From: Paramarasmius palmivorus | Taxonomy: Eukaryota; Basidiomycota; Agaricomycetes; Agaricales; Marasmiaceae | DNA length: 64,000 nt | Direction of reading: 5' to 3' | Assembly (NCBI GenBank): GCA_037176845.1 | Contig: JAYKXP010000042.1 | Coordinates: 310,001-374,000 of the forward strand | Shown: one piece after another, positions 48,366-60,180 of the stretch | How positions within the stretch are numbered: position 1 is the first letter of the stretch | Layout of the letters: every line of letters begins with the position of its first letter | Made by a program: the position numbers and the translations under genes | Notes under the pieces: model-generated | Databases searched by the model: none | Seen by the model: only the letters and a program-made list of their open reading frames with translations | What the model was told of the DNA's origin: nothing

Positions 48366-50632
48366 ATGTCAACTCAACCTGATGTGCTCATCGTGAGTCT
48401 CGTCTCCTCGTTTCGAGAGCTAGACGCTGACTGGCCTTTTTTCAGGTTGGTGCCGGACCGTCTGGTACGATTCAATCTCTCAGAAGTATCCTTCACCGTG
48501 TTTAAAACCAACCTTCTATCCAACAGGTCTCGTATTAGCCCTTCTCCTCTGCCGCAACGGCCTCTCCGTTCGCATTATCGATAAGTCCACCGAATTTAAA
48601 GTTGGACAGCGAGCTGCTGGGATCCACGTACGCCGCGCCTCAGAGTCATTGTTTTTTCAGGCCTAACTATTTTTTTCTGCAGGCACGAACCCTCGAGCTC
48701 TACAAACTCCTTGGTATCTTATCCAAAGTGGAGAAACACTTGACAAAGTTTCCCCCGATGAAAATATACATCCCAGGACAAGATGAGCCTATTACTCGAG
48801 GACCGTTGGTGGAGGAGCTGCCTATGGAATCACAGTACTTGAAGGTAAGCTCACAGTCGACATCCTAAGCGCAGCTTTCTCACCCAAAACTACAATGACA
48901 GATTAACTACAAAATACTCCTCCAAGAAGACCACCAAGACATTCTTCGCGAGGTTTTACAGAAGGAGTACGGTTGCCTCATCGAGAACGCCGAGTTGGAG
49001 AGTTTCACTCAGGATCCCGAAGGGGTTTCCGTGAACCTCGTAAAAGAAGGCAACAAGCAGGAGACGATGAGGGTGAATTGGCTCGTAGGAGCTGATGGAG
49101 CGCGAAGCATTGTCAGGAAACAGCTGGGGCTGACGTTCCTGGGCGATTCGGATGCCACGGTTTCTATAGTAATCGGTGATATTGAGATTGAGGAGTTTGG
49201 GGATTTTGATGAAAATGTGGGTACACCGTACACCTCTTTTTGTTTTCTGATATGCTGTGGGCTGACGAAGATGTGAGTTTATAGTATTGGTCAATGTGGG
49301 GAAACCAGAATGAAAAGCTGTGAGTAATATGGATGACGAGTGACTTCCTGTGTTCATCTTACTGTTGCAGAGCTGGCCTGTCTCCGTATACGATGAACGG
49401 GAAAAAGATGGCGTTCTTTGGGTTGGGTGGAGCGAAATTGGACGTAGAGGAAGTAGGGAAGAGTAGGGAAAGCTTTATCAGTGCTTTCTATGAGATCACT
49501 GGTAAGAGGGGTCTTGTGTTTGGTTCTTTCCATACGAATCCATCCATCTGGAGGTAAGCGTTATAGACTGAGACTCGACAGCGAAATGCGTGTCTGATCG
49601 TGCATTGCTAGATCAAATGTACGCATGGCGAATAAGTTCCAGGAAGGACGGGTCTTCATTGTAGGAGGTCAGTTCTTGTGTATCGTTTTGGTCCGGTCTG
49701 CTAACGACAGCTCTAGATGCTGGACATGTCCATAGTTTTACCGGTGGACAGGTACGCAAAGTTCAAGCCGAGATTCTACATTGGTAGTTAATGCTTCACC
49801 TTTTCTTTAGGGAATGAACTCAGGCGTTCAGGACTCGGTATGTTCTAACGTACCCCACTGTGACATGCGATAACTAATACTCTTCAAAAGTTCAATCTCG
49901 CTTGGAAACTCGCCCTCGTCCAAAAGGGCCTTTCTCCACGCTCTCTCATCGACTCGTACAGCACCGAACGCGTCCCACTCATCGCTGCGATGCTCGAGCT
50001 TGCCACCGGGATTCTCAAGAAGGATCTTACATCTAAGATCCCTGCATTTGGGCAATCAAAACGAGGATTCGAAATACGACAGCTAGGCATCACCTACCGC
50101 GGCACGAGTCCTATCTTGGTAGACGAGAGATACCCCGACACCAACATAGAGGAAGTAGACCCGTATCGTTCTGGATTGGACGGAACCGTCCATGCTGGGG
50201 ATCGTGCCCCCGAGGCTCCCGGATTGAAACGGGATGGAGAAACGACGAGCATCTATGAGTTCTTTGATGTTACTTCTCACACCGTCGTACTCTTTGGGAA
50301 ATCGATCGCGGATGTTCAGGGTTTGCTTGACGTGGTGGCGAAGTATCCAAGAAGCTTGGTGAAGACCTTGTTGGTTTTGCCTCAAGCTTCGGAGGTGCAA
50401 GCTGTCACCAGTAGCGTGCTTCACCGGGCTCTCGTTGACGCCGAGGGACATGCATACAAGAACTATCGAGTTCAACCTGGTGATACGGTTGCCATTGTCG
50501 TTCGACCCGACGGGGTAAGAGAACATTGTTCCTTCAATTGCCATGACTTACCGCGATTTTTGACAGTATATTGGTGCCGCGGCTAAGGGTGTCATGGGGC
50601 TTAATCGTTATTTCTCCTTGATTTTGGTGTAG
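48366..50632 (+). CDS. FAD-dependent aromatic-ring monooxygenase (phenol hydroxylase-like)
   Basis: Twelve exons are visible. The first three give MSTQPDVLI then VGAGPSG (FAD Rossmann motif), then LVLALLLCRNGLSVRIIDKS and GQRAAGIHARTLELYKLLG. Later motifs are LVGADGARSIVRKQLG (DG motif) and VGDAGHVHSFTGGQGMNSGV (GD motif, split over short exons), followed by DSFNLAWKLALVQKG. The C-terminal part (APGLKRDGET to YIGAAAKGVMGLNRYFS) is the thioredoxin-like domain of the PheA/TfdB group. Such enzymes hydroxylate phenolic substrates with NAD(P)H and O2. The last exon (about 50571-50632) is short and ends LILV-stop. A broken copy of the 3' end lies at 45341. Confidence 0.92.
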
Positions 50633-50814
50633 GAACTTTGCCTCTACTCTCAACGAGACGGGCGATGTGTATTGTACGAAGCGTAATGCATAGAGCACAA
50701 AGGAAATAAGAATCATAGTCAAACGTTCTTCCTGTGTAAAGAACCATACTTATTCAATACGTTACGAGTGAAAAATGAAAACATATCTTGCGCTTTACGA
50801 AGGAAAATTAAAAA

Positions 50815-50910
50815 TAAATATTGAGACCCATAGGTCTACCACTCTGGAGAAGCGTGTCATCCTTCTCTGTATTGTTCCAATTTTTTCGTATGTCACCCCC
50901 CGATGGGGAC
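50815..50910 (-). pseudogene. U6 snRNA pseudogene lacking the catalytic core
   Basis: Aligns to the intact U6 except for point changes and a 22-nt deletion after ACAGAGAAG that removes the AGC triad and the 5' side of the internal stem-loop. The ends of the deletion are AAG in both places, so slippage between short repeats is likely. The 5' stem also has an inserted C-run. Cannot act as a spliceosomal U6. Confidence 0.88.
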
Positions 50911-51149
50911 ATTAGTTGACAGTGTGATTCACCTATTGATGTTGCATGTTTCGGTTGCGTTACACCCTTCAGCCTAGCGTTCGCCAGGTCCGTTCACAAT
51001 TGAAGTTGTCACAGTGCAAGACTCGGAGATCGATTGTATTGACTTAAACATATGTAGATACATGACAGTTCAATCACTACTTTATGACTACCTCGACGAC
51101 ATCGACTTCAAGAAATAATAACGCGATATACACGTCCCCGACTGAAAAC

Positions 51150-52453
51150 TCAGAAGGAAATTAGCATCTTCAATGCATTGTGCTCAGATGCATTTCCGAA
51201 AGTCTTGTATGCTTCAGCTATCTCGCGGAAGGTGAACCTATTAAATTGTCAGCAAGTACGAAACAAATACAAATTTGACCCTGCGCACCTGTGAGTAATC
51301 AATCCTTCGGTGTTGAGTTTGCCCATGTCCAAAAGACGAATCAGCATCGGAGATGTCACTGCATCAACAAGGCGGGTTTTCAAAGCTGTTGACGCAGTCA
51401 GACCCCATGAATATTCTTTTCGCTCACAAGACCCACTGATATTATGGCTCCACAACTTCTCCAGGTGCAAGTCGACCTTACTACCATACACACCAACGTT
51501 CGCAATAGTGCCTCCAGGAGCAACCAAATCCTGGCAAAGCTCGAACGATTCCTGAACACCGACGGCTTCGACAACGGTGTCTACACCCCTACCGTTGGTG
51601 AGCTTCATCACCTCGCTTACGGTGTTGGGGCCTAAGATACCAATTTCGGGTTAAGCAGCAGGAATGGCAAGGCAGATGACACAAGAAACCTACCAGAAAC
51701 AATGGTATGAGTAGCACCCAGCTGCTTGGCAGCCTTGAGACGATTCTCGCCCCGGCCGATGACAATTATGGTTGAAGGTGAGTAGAGCTGGGCCGTAATG
51801 ACCACTCCTAGACCAATAGGACCGGGTCCGACAACAGCTACTACGCCGCCTGTCTCGATATTACCGTTCTGTAATCATATCAATATCCAGGCGTACCAAA
51901 CCAAGACGAGAAGCTTACTACAGCCCCACATTCATAACCAGTAGGCAACACGTCACTTATCAATACCTGGTCCTCCTCCGATGCTCCTTTCACACAATGG
52001 TGTAAACTTCCATCCGCATGGGGAATGCGCGTGTACTCCGCCTGTGTCCCGTCAATGGTATGCCCAAGAATCCATCCACCGTCGACACAGTGACTGGCCA
52101 TGTTCTTCCTGCAGTAGTAGCATGACCTGCAGGCAGTGATACAGGAGATGATGACTTTATCGCCGGGCTTGAAGCTCTGGACAGCTGGGCCCACTTCCTG
52201 TACGATGGCGACGCCTTCGTGGCCAAGAATGCGTCCAGCAGCACAAGTAGCGACATCACCTTTGAGGATATGAAGGTCGGTACCTGTCAGAGAGTCAGTG
52301 AGGCACAGGTGGCGGAGAAAGAGGCATACCACATATCGTTGTGTGAACCATCTTTACGACTGCGTCCGTTGGTAGTTGAACCTTGGGAATGGGGCGGTCT
52401 TGGAGGACATAGTTGCCAACACCAGCGTAGATAAGAGCTCTCATGGTCGACAT
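51150..52453 (-). CDS. Zinc-dependent alcohol dehydrogenase (MDR family)
   Basis: Exons 52453..52330, 52283..51919, 51868..51694, 51631..51289 and 51237..51150 total 1095 nt, 364 aa. Catalytic zinc ligands: Cys in TTICGTDLHILKGD, His-Glu in LGHEGVAIVQEVG. Structural zinc: CRSCYYCRKNMASHC (four Cys). Cofactor domain: VAVVGPGPIGLG. The N-terminus MSTMRALIYAGVGNYVLQDR fits secondary alcohol or isopropanol/butanediol-type ADHs. Tail-to-tail with the FAD monooxygenase (the U6 pseudogene lies between). Oxidises or reduces a small alcohol/ketone with NAD(P); exact substrate unknown. Confidence 0.93.
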
Positions 52454-52619
52454 TGTCGAAGATTATGAAGAAGTTTGGGTATAGCATAATTGCACTTGCA
52501 GTTCTTATATCGAAACAGTCCTGGTCTAGGAACTGGTATGGGCTAGAGAAAATTGACGGGAATTTTCCGTCCAGATATCGCCTCCCCCATCCGGGAAGAC
52601 ATATTTAAATTTTGATGTC

Positions 52620-52830
52620 AAAGCAAATGGAACCAAGATATACGACGTCTCTCGATGACACGTCGGTCTTAGCGTATAGACAGGTGGCTCGTCTTCGGTA
52701 ATGTCCATCAGATCGGTTCCTGGGGAATTATCCGTCAAGGTTGAGGATCCATAAGGCTCCCCTGCGCTGTCGTCGCTGTCGATATCAACATGGATGATGA
52801 TATTTTGCTGTTTAGTGCTCCCATTCTTCA
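52620..52830 (-). pseudogene. Fragment duplicated from the Hua1-like gene
   Basis: Reads MDITEDEPPVYTLRPTCHRE, matching MGITEDEPPAYTPGPDVYHG of the Hua1-like protein at 43912-43970. The DNA upstream is also similar (ATCGACA.C...CGACA and GG..CGGAT). Only about 70 codons match; no zinc motifs follow and the frame ends in an unrelated stretch. Starts 52 nt or more upstream of the ADH promoter, same strand. Confidence 0.65.
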
Positions 52831-52834
52831 TCAA

Positions 52835-53967
52835 GCCTGGAGGACCAGCGGCCCCCGGCTAAGAAGAAGAAGAGGACGGATAGAGCCGTGATGAGCATGG
52901 GTAGGCTTAAAACAGGGAAGAAAGCTGTCAGACATGCAGTTCTCTTCAGTCGCGGTAGCCTTGATAAACACCATCTCTTATGAGAAAGGGTCACTAGCAT
53001 CCTCCGGAGCTACTGTGTCTTGAATCGCTGTCAGGATAAGTTCGTCTACCGCTGGGTTATGACGGCAACTTCGTTATCTATAGGTAGAAACATGATTAAC
53101 TTGAAGTCTGCCTCGTCTCCCCCCAATATCACCTGCTTTGACTTTGCGATATCCCTTTCTTGTTTCTTATTGCAAAGAAAGACCAATCCCTGCCCTCGGT
53201 TTGGCCTAGATGAAGTTATGCTTAGCTGGGAGCTCGATAAAGGGCTGGTACGTCTTCCAAGTGCACGTCTGCTCCGGGTAGAATTTGAAACCCAGGTTAA
53301 ACCTCAGATCGGTCGAAAAAAGTGCCAAGCGCCAGAAACAGTGAACGCACGGTGCAGCTGTCATCATCTTCCGTTTTGCACCACGTTGTAACCTTCCGAG
53401 TGAGATTGCCCGAGGTAGCGTAAGATGAATATTGAACGTTTGAACGTTGAACCTAGATAACTGCGGTCTTGAACCATACTGCAAATCCATCGGTGACATG
53501 TCAATCTCTAAGTTCGGTTCAAGTCGTTGTGAAACATACCCTTTAGGAGCCTTCCCGGTCTGTTCCCGACATGTAGCATCCTGCTTCGGTATCCCGGGCA
53601 GTGTATAGTAAGACCTAAAAGGAATAGAAGAGAGTCGCGACGTTGGACCAATCCTCTGTGCCCAGTAAGAATCAGATGAAAGACAGAATGAGAAGAATTT
53701 TTATGACACACGTTTCGTACTCCATTATTAGCGCAACGCTCGAGCTCCTTGCTTCCAAGAAACTTCAAAGGCTTGGAGCTTGGGCCCGATTTGGTGAAAA
53801 CGAGACGCATGCCTGAACATCTTCATCCGAGCAAATTCTTGTAGATAGATAGGTTGGCTTCAGAATATGATATGTCCAGCAGGTGAGCTGGGAAACGGAG
53901 GTCATGGTGGATAAGGAAAGAGGCGCTCTGCCATTTCGCACGTACATCGCCTCCTTTCCAGACCACC
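52835..53967. other. Intergenic, nothing recognised
   Basis: Several short ORFs (53020-53391 plus, 53765-54043 minus) with no motif or splice support. The right end is the promoter of F-box member G. Confidence 0.45.
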
Positions 53968-55246
53968 ATGTTCTCCGCAACCAAGACTCAGAAATGTTCC
54001 CTTCCTCAGGAATTGATCGATGACATACTGAGCAAACACACATTGGATAAAGAAGACCTCAAGTCGTGTTCATTGGTCGGGAGAGAATGGCGGCATACGA
54101 GCCAGAGATTGCTTTTCCACAGTGCGTATATAGAAACTGAAAGCTCATGCAGGCAATCTTCCTGATTAAACACCCCCAGATTTATATGTATCGCAACGGC
54201 AGCTTTCCCTTCAGATCTTACCCGACCGCCTTTGTGATTATGTTCGTCACTTAACCCTGGATTTCCCCTACATGCCACCCTCGACACTAGCTTCTTGTGC
54301 TAATGTCATCGCTCAATTATTGCGCATCACCCATCTCACTGTACAGAGATTCAACCTACTCTCTATAATTTCTGAAAGTGTGGTATGGGATGCATTTGTG
54401 GTCTCCCTCGATATCGACGGCGCAACACCGTTAAAGGGGCTGGTCTTGGATGGAACAAATTTCACAAACACCTATTCCTTTCATCGAATGTTGTCGCAGT
54501 CGCGTCTTCAATACCTCGAAGAGCTCTTTATTCGGGACTGCTTGATTGGAAACCTCCCGAGAGGATTGGATGGGTACGAGGAACATACGATTCGATATCC
54601 TTGGCCTAGGTACTCCACATCTCTCAAGACCTTAACTATTTTGCGATCCCCGACGGTTTTCAACACTCTCTACGACAAGCGCTGTCCTGTTGATATTACT
54701 GGTGTACGGATGCTCCAATATATCATGCGTCAGGAAAGGGATTTGGAACTCGAGAAATTTAGGCGCGAGTTCAACTCGTTGACTCATCTCAAATCAAGGG
54801 GAAACAGTGAGTTTTCCTTTAAGGCTTTGTTTGCTATCAGACGCTCATACACCATACTAGAAATTGCGGTCGAACACTTTTCGAAACCCGCGTTGCCTCT
54901 TCTAACCCACTACTACATTGAACTATCCATTAGATTTCCGTGCTTGGATATTCATCACGCTGCACCTAATCTCCGATACGTTATTCTGGACACGCAAGAT
55001 ATCTATCCACGTCCGAACAACTTCCAGGCCTTTCGAGATGAATTACTCAAGATCATCATCGATGCGCCGCTCCCTAATCGCGTCAGATTTGTGGTAGTAG
55101 TACCACGCTGGGCCTTGTATCAAGCCCGTGAAGGCCTGAATCTGGTAAACCAGAATCGTCCTCTCGAAATCTATGCCCCCTGCACACTCAGAGATCCCAC
55201 CATGTCGCACGTAGACTATGATGCGACTTTGGTTGAGGTTTCGTGA
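53968..55246 (+). CDS. F-box/leucine-rich protein, family member G (premature stop)
   Basis: Exons 53968-54121, 54180-54806 and 54861-55246 total 1167 nt, 388 aa, phases 1 and 1. F-box: SLPQELIDDILSKHTLDKED with LKSCSLVGREWRHTSQRLLF. Leucine-rich part: ILPDRLCDYVRHLTLDF, PLKGLVLDGTNFTNTYSFHR, LEELFIRDCLI, CPVDITGVRMLQYI. The C-terminal domain (PALPLLTHYYIEL, APNLRYVILDTQDI, APLPNRVRFVVVVPRW) breaks at TGA after LVEVS. Translation past that stop, in the same frame, gives FIHEESLDDVSLYLVL, the homolog of the intact WIYDRSLEDVGVYF in member C. The 54-nt second intron is divisible by three, so reading through it is possible. Confidence 0.8.
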
Positions 55247-55586
55247 TTTATTCACGAGGAGTCTCTAGATGATGTAAGTCTTTATCTTGTCTTAAGGCCC
55301 ATGCGACGATGCTCACGGACTTACAGCTTGAATACTTGCACCACTGGCCACGTTGGTGTAGCACACTTAATTCGTTCCATTGTTGCCTTCTTGATACGGA
55401 GTCGTTTTTGAATTTACGTGCTAGAATTAAGAGGTTCTCGATCCATCATCCAACTCGAGCGAAGCGAGTTGAACTTCAGAGAGTTGAGCTTCAGAGATAA
55501 CGATGCTTTTCGTACTTGCTCTTCTGAAATGATGTCACGTTTTGAAGTGTTAACACGTGGATCGTCCAGCTCTTTCTTGAACCACC

Positions 55587-56914
55587 ATGTCCAACACTTC
55601 CGTAGCACAGGAATTTTATCTTCCATGGGAACTAATCGACAAGATAGTGAAGGATTCAAAATTGAATAACAAAGATCTGAAATCCTGCTCCTTGGTCGCC
55701 AAGGCATGGCAGCAGGCGGGCCAAAGCGCCCTTTTTCATAGTGCGTGCAGCGTACCGAATAAGTACCGGATGTTAAAGGCAATCGACTTTCAGGTCTCCG
55801 CATTTCAACCCCAAGTAATTCAGAAGCTTTGCCCGACTACCTTTGCCAATATGTTCGCCATGTTTCCTTCGATTTCCGCAGCGACACCTTGCTTTTTGAT
55901 ACAGCCGCGATTATCTTACCTCGGCTGCAACACCTCACTAGCCTTACCATACGAGGTTTACAATTTCCTCTTTCAAGGTCGAAACAGCGCGATTTTCAAG
56001 GAAGGTGGGATGCACTCCTACCCTGTCTGGATGTCGCCAGTGCGGTTTCCATACAATGCCTCATTTTGGATGAAATAGCCTTCAGAGACAGATATTCCTT
56101 TCATCAGCTTCTTTCGAAACCCCTTTTCCGAAACCTCTGCGAGCTGGTCACCCTGAACTCGACGTCTGCCCGCCACTTTCCTGTAGGCGATGGATATAGA
56201 GGAGAAAATCGGTACCCATGGCACTCCCGTTCCTCTTCGCTGCGCCTTCTAACTATTGTGCACTCCGCAAGTCTTTCGGAATCACTGTATTCTGATCTTT
56301 GTGATCACCGATCCCCATGCGACATCGCCAGAGTATGCAGGTTGCAAGTGATTCCACAGACCATCGAGGAAGCGTACCACGCCCTTGATCTTCCGGAGAC
56401 TGATGGCGTATTCAGATCGTTGACTCACTTGAAAACATTAGGAAACGGTAAGATCATTCTTCTTCAGTGATTGTCGATCATTGCTAACACTGATTCTTCA
56501 GAGATAAAACTAAAACCGTCTCCGGAGCCTGCGTTACCTCTTCTGACTCACTATCACATTAGGCTAGCGATTGTAAGGCGCCTTAATCTTGGGACGGGGC
56601 AAAGAACCTTCTTCATCATACCGCCATTCCTGGATATCAGCGATGCTGCACCCAATCTACAATACGTAGTCTTGGATGTACGAGACGTCGCCCGGCATGG
56701 ATTCGATGCTTTTCCTGATGGCGTGGACAGCATCATTGTCAATGCTCCGCTCCCAGCTAGTATCAAGTTTGTGGTATTAGCGCCACATGGGACAGTTGAT
56801 GAAGCCCGTGAGGCTCTCCCGATGGCGGCCCAGAGTCGCCCTTTGGAGGTGATGTGTGCAGGAGTATCGACAGATTTCAAGATGTCGTATGCAGATCCAG
56901 GTATTCTGTATTGA
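55587..56914 (+). CDS. F-box/leucine-rich protein, family member H (premature stop)
   Basis: Exons 55587-55740, 55794-56447 and 56502-56914 total 1221 nt, 406 aa, phases 1 and 1. F-box: YLPWELIDKIVKDSKLNNKD with LKSCSLVAKAWQQAGQSALF. Leucine-rich part: ALPDYLCQYVRHVSFDF, ILPRLQHLTSLTIRGLQFP. C-terminal domain: PALPLLTHYHIRLAI, APNLQYVVLDVRDV, APLPASIKFVVLAPHGTVDE. It stops at TGA after PGILY; in-frame translation beyond gives ICDRNPGIVGV, the counterpart of MCGMNPEDVGV in member A, then a second stop before SDYLY. So the last 30-odd residues are lost. Closest relative is member A. Confidence 0.8.
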
Positions 56915-57719
56915 ATTTGCGATCGGAATCCGGGAATTGTAGGTGTTTGTCTTGCTTCGAGACGCGCAGAATTACTGATGACTCAATAGTCTGACTACCT
57001 GTACTGATCGATCCCTGATCTAGATGTTTCTTGGGAGCACTTCTCCAGTTTATTTTGTAGATTTATTATGTGGTATAACGCGGACACTTGAATTCTAATA
57101 CGGGCAGCTTATAATCAATCTCTTTTGAAGTACCGGCACAGCAGCATGTGCCCGTAATTAATTTTTATAGGTTTTATAAGCGAACCTGAGGTGACAGTAT
57201 GAGCAGAGCATTGATTGATTAACTCAGAAACTTGATCTGACCTTCAAGACCACTAGCTTTAGAATGACTTCAAGATTTTCGGGAGGGAAGACTCGAGGTA
57301 GTGACGCCAGGACTATGCGATTTGATAACGAGCTGACACAACGTGAGATGCGTGACGCGTCCTCAGTCATGAGATAGCAAAGAAGCCGTATATAGACGAC
57401 TTTACTAGGGACTGATAAAGCTGCAATACTAGGTTGGCACTGGGAGTTGTGACAGGTCTAAGGCTTGTCGGATTCTGCAGCGACAATCTTGACAAGCGTC
57501 AGGGCACCAACGTTTCGACTCTGACATTATCGTCCTCAGGAGGTATGTAAACTCACATGGAAATAGGTTCCTTCGCTGGTGCCGGTGGTGGTGGTTCCTA
57601 CTTCGTTATTCGAGGTGGCTGCTATAAACCCAAAGAGAGTGTACACATGTTTGAATCGTTAATACATTAGAATCATTAACTATTCCTCTTTTTCAATTTA
57701 TACCTTCCACATTCGCCCT
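56915..57719. other. Intergenic between convergent genes
   Basis: The first 90 nt are the former C-terminal coding end of F-box member H. The rest holds no ORF of note. Confidence 0.5.
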
Positions 57720-60066
57720 TTAGCAACCAGAAGGAACCGACGAAGAGTCGACATAGCTGGCAGCACTGGTACCGAGACCCTTGCTGGCAAATGCTCTCCA
57801 GAGCAGGCAGCGGTTGGCACCACCGTATCTGTTCTGGTCGGCCTGGATCCATGCATCACGGGCAGTGACAAATGTGGGGTTGCAAGGCTGAAGAGCCAAT
57901 GCATCGACGAGCAAGTGTAGGAAGACGACATTTCCTTGCGAGCCGGAGGCGCTAGTACGAGCAGTCGATGACCAGCCGTGCTCAGCGACGAGGGCTGCGT
58001 AGACGTTGTGGAGTGTGTTGGCCCTATCAGCAGTCAAATTAGTAGCTGCAAGGGCTCAACAAAATTAAGTACTTACCAGATCTCTCCGATGGCTAAAGTG
58101 ATTAGATGATGAAATCAGCAAGAGATATCAACTCGATTCTTGGAAGGTACGCACAGTGTACACTGGTCAAGCCACGGACGTTTGAGTACCTGAGGTTGTT
58201 GACAGAGGTTGAAGTCGAGTATGGCCTGGAGCGGATACCACCAGCATCGTTGGTGACCCATGCGCCCAAGGCAAAGTCGTGAACAGTGGCAGAGGAAGTG
58301 TGCGAGAACCAGCTTTAGACGAACAAACAGTCAGGTACGCTTTCCTCGGGAGTGTGGGACTTACTTGGCAACAGTGTCAGACCAACCCTCACCCAAGCCA
58401 CGGGATTCAGTAGTCTGCAAGCAACGACCAGTGCCACCACCGGTCATACGGTTCGTAAGACCGTGTGTAACTTCATGGATGGGGATGTCGTTCTCCAAAG
58501 ATCCGTCACGTCTCACCTAATCAAACTTTAGTCAGTATCAATCTAACGGACTTATGGGAGTGAATGAGCTCACGCTAGTAAGAGTCCAGACGTACATGCG
58601 GCAAGTTCCCGATTGGCCACTGCCGAAAAATGATTAGAACCTTGAGGATGAAAGGTGAATGTTCATCTACTTACTCGGGTGGAGTGGCAAAGTTGGCGTT
58701 GTTGGTGCCAGAGGAGTCTTGAACGCTCATGAGCACTCGGTCATTGCCCGAGCCACCATTGCCGAAGTTGTTGTTCTGGAAGTTGTACGCGGATTCGGTC
58801 CAACCGTACAGGTAAAGGGTGTCGTGGTAAGCGTTGATGATGTAGAAGGCGTTGGTACGTGCTGCGTCAACATTCTGGCCTGAGGTTGGGGCAACTGTAG
58901 GGTCGTAGGTGTAAACGAAGTTTAGGCCGCTGCTGGATTGAGATGTAGTTGCTGATTGGGAGCCCTTGTAGGCAATGACGTTGTTTCCGCTGTTTAGACA
59001 GATCAGATAGAATACGAGACTCAAGATCAGATGACGGACGCAGTAACAGTAGTGCTGGTGGTGCCATCACTGTGCCATCCCTGGGGAGAAGCGGATGTGA
59101 TCTGGGGGTTGGTGAGTGTCTCTAGACCCTCGGTAACATCGACTTTCTGGATAGGAAGAACTTTGTACTAGAAAGTCATGCGGATTCAGATCCCAACCTC
59201 GCCAAAGCGAAGACGTGTAGGCTCACCGATGCGTCGGCCACGAAGTCGGTGACCGAGATCAGCTCACCAGAGTGAGCATCGACGTAAGCTTCATACCAAG
59301 TGTTCTCTTCGATGTTCTGCACCTGGAAAACGTGTACAAGGGCAGAGCTGCCATCGGAAAGAGCAAGGTACTCGAGAGTAGGCTCAATCTCGTTCTTCTT
59401 GCCTTCAAGGGCCTCCTCAACCTTGGCAATGACTGTGTTGACATCGACCGTCGGAGTAGAGTCAGCAGCATTAGCTGTATACACCAAATTAGTATTAAGC
59501 ACAAATGCCACTAATCGCAGTACATACCGGTGTCAACGAATGACTGTCCGAAAGCAACGACCTTGCTGTCCTTGAATGCAACGTTGGCAACCGCGTTTGC
59601 GAAAGGAATACCGTTCTGTTCATGGTAAGTCCGTAAGCGATACATTCTCAAAATGGTAAGATCAGAAACTCACATGGAACTGCTTGACATATCCGAATTC
59701 GCCTTCTTCGGTGGCATAGCCAGATTTGAATCCCAAAGCAGCTTCGTCAATGTTCAACTGAGAGGAAACGAAGGAAACGGTCTGTTCCTCGAGGCTGGGT
59801 TTGACGAGCGAGAGAGGAAGCTCGACTCCGGTACCAAAAGTCTAAGGGCAACCGTAATCAGCGCAACGCCATGGAAACGTTATTTGAATAATCACCTTAT
59901 AGTCGGTTTGTGGGTGGAATGCCTCGACCGCCAAACCACGACGTCCAATCTGCACGGTGTGGTGTGTACTGTGCTTGGTTGAGACAGGATAGGGAGTAGC
60001 GTTTCCGAAAGACGCGTATAAGACGGCCAGAAGCACAGAGGAGAAGAATTTGTTGAAGGCGACCAT
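57720..60066 (-). CDS. Secreted fungalysin-type metalloprotease (peptidase M36)
   Basis: Multi-exon gene; ATG at 60066, stop at 57720. Signal peptide: [19 protein letters not shown]. The pro-domain (FTP-like) contains [34 protein letters not shown] and [19 protein letters not shown]. The catalytic domain starts near [24 protein letters not shown] and FATPPDGQSG are typical of the family. Zinc site [15 protein letters not shown] (HExxH) and third-ligand region [11 protein letters not shown] (Glu) are intact. The tail includes [16 protein letters not shown] and [20 protein letters not shown]. Secreted, zinc-dependent endopeptidase for external protein. Around ten short introns. About 600 residues in total, the usual size. 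Confidence 0.93.
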
Positions 60067-60180
60067 GTTGTCAAATGCGACCTGTTGGTACTCTGAGAGT
60101 TCTACGCTGGCGCTGGCACTTGGACTCGGAGATCCTGAAGAAAGGACGACTTCCTCTCTGCCTTTTATTTCATCCAACGG

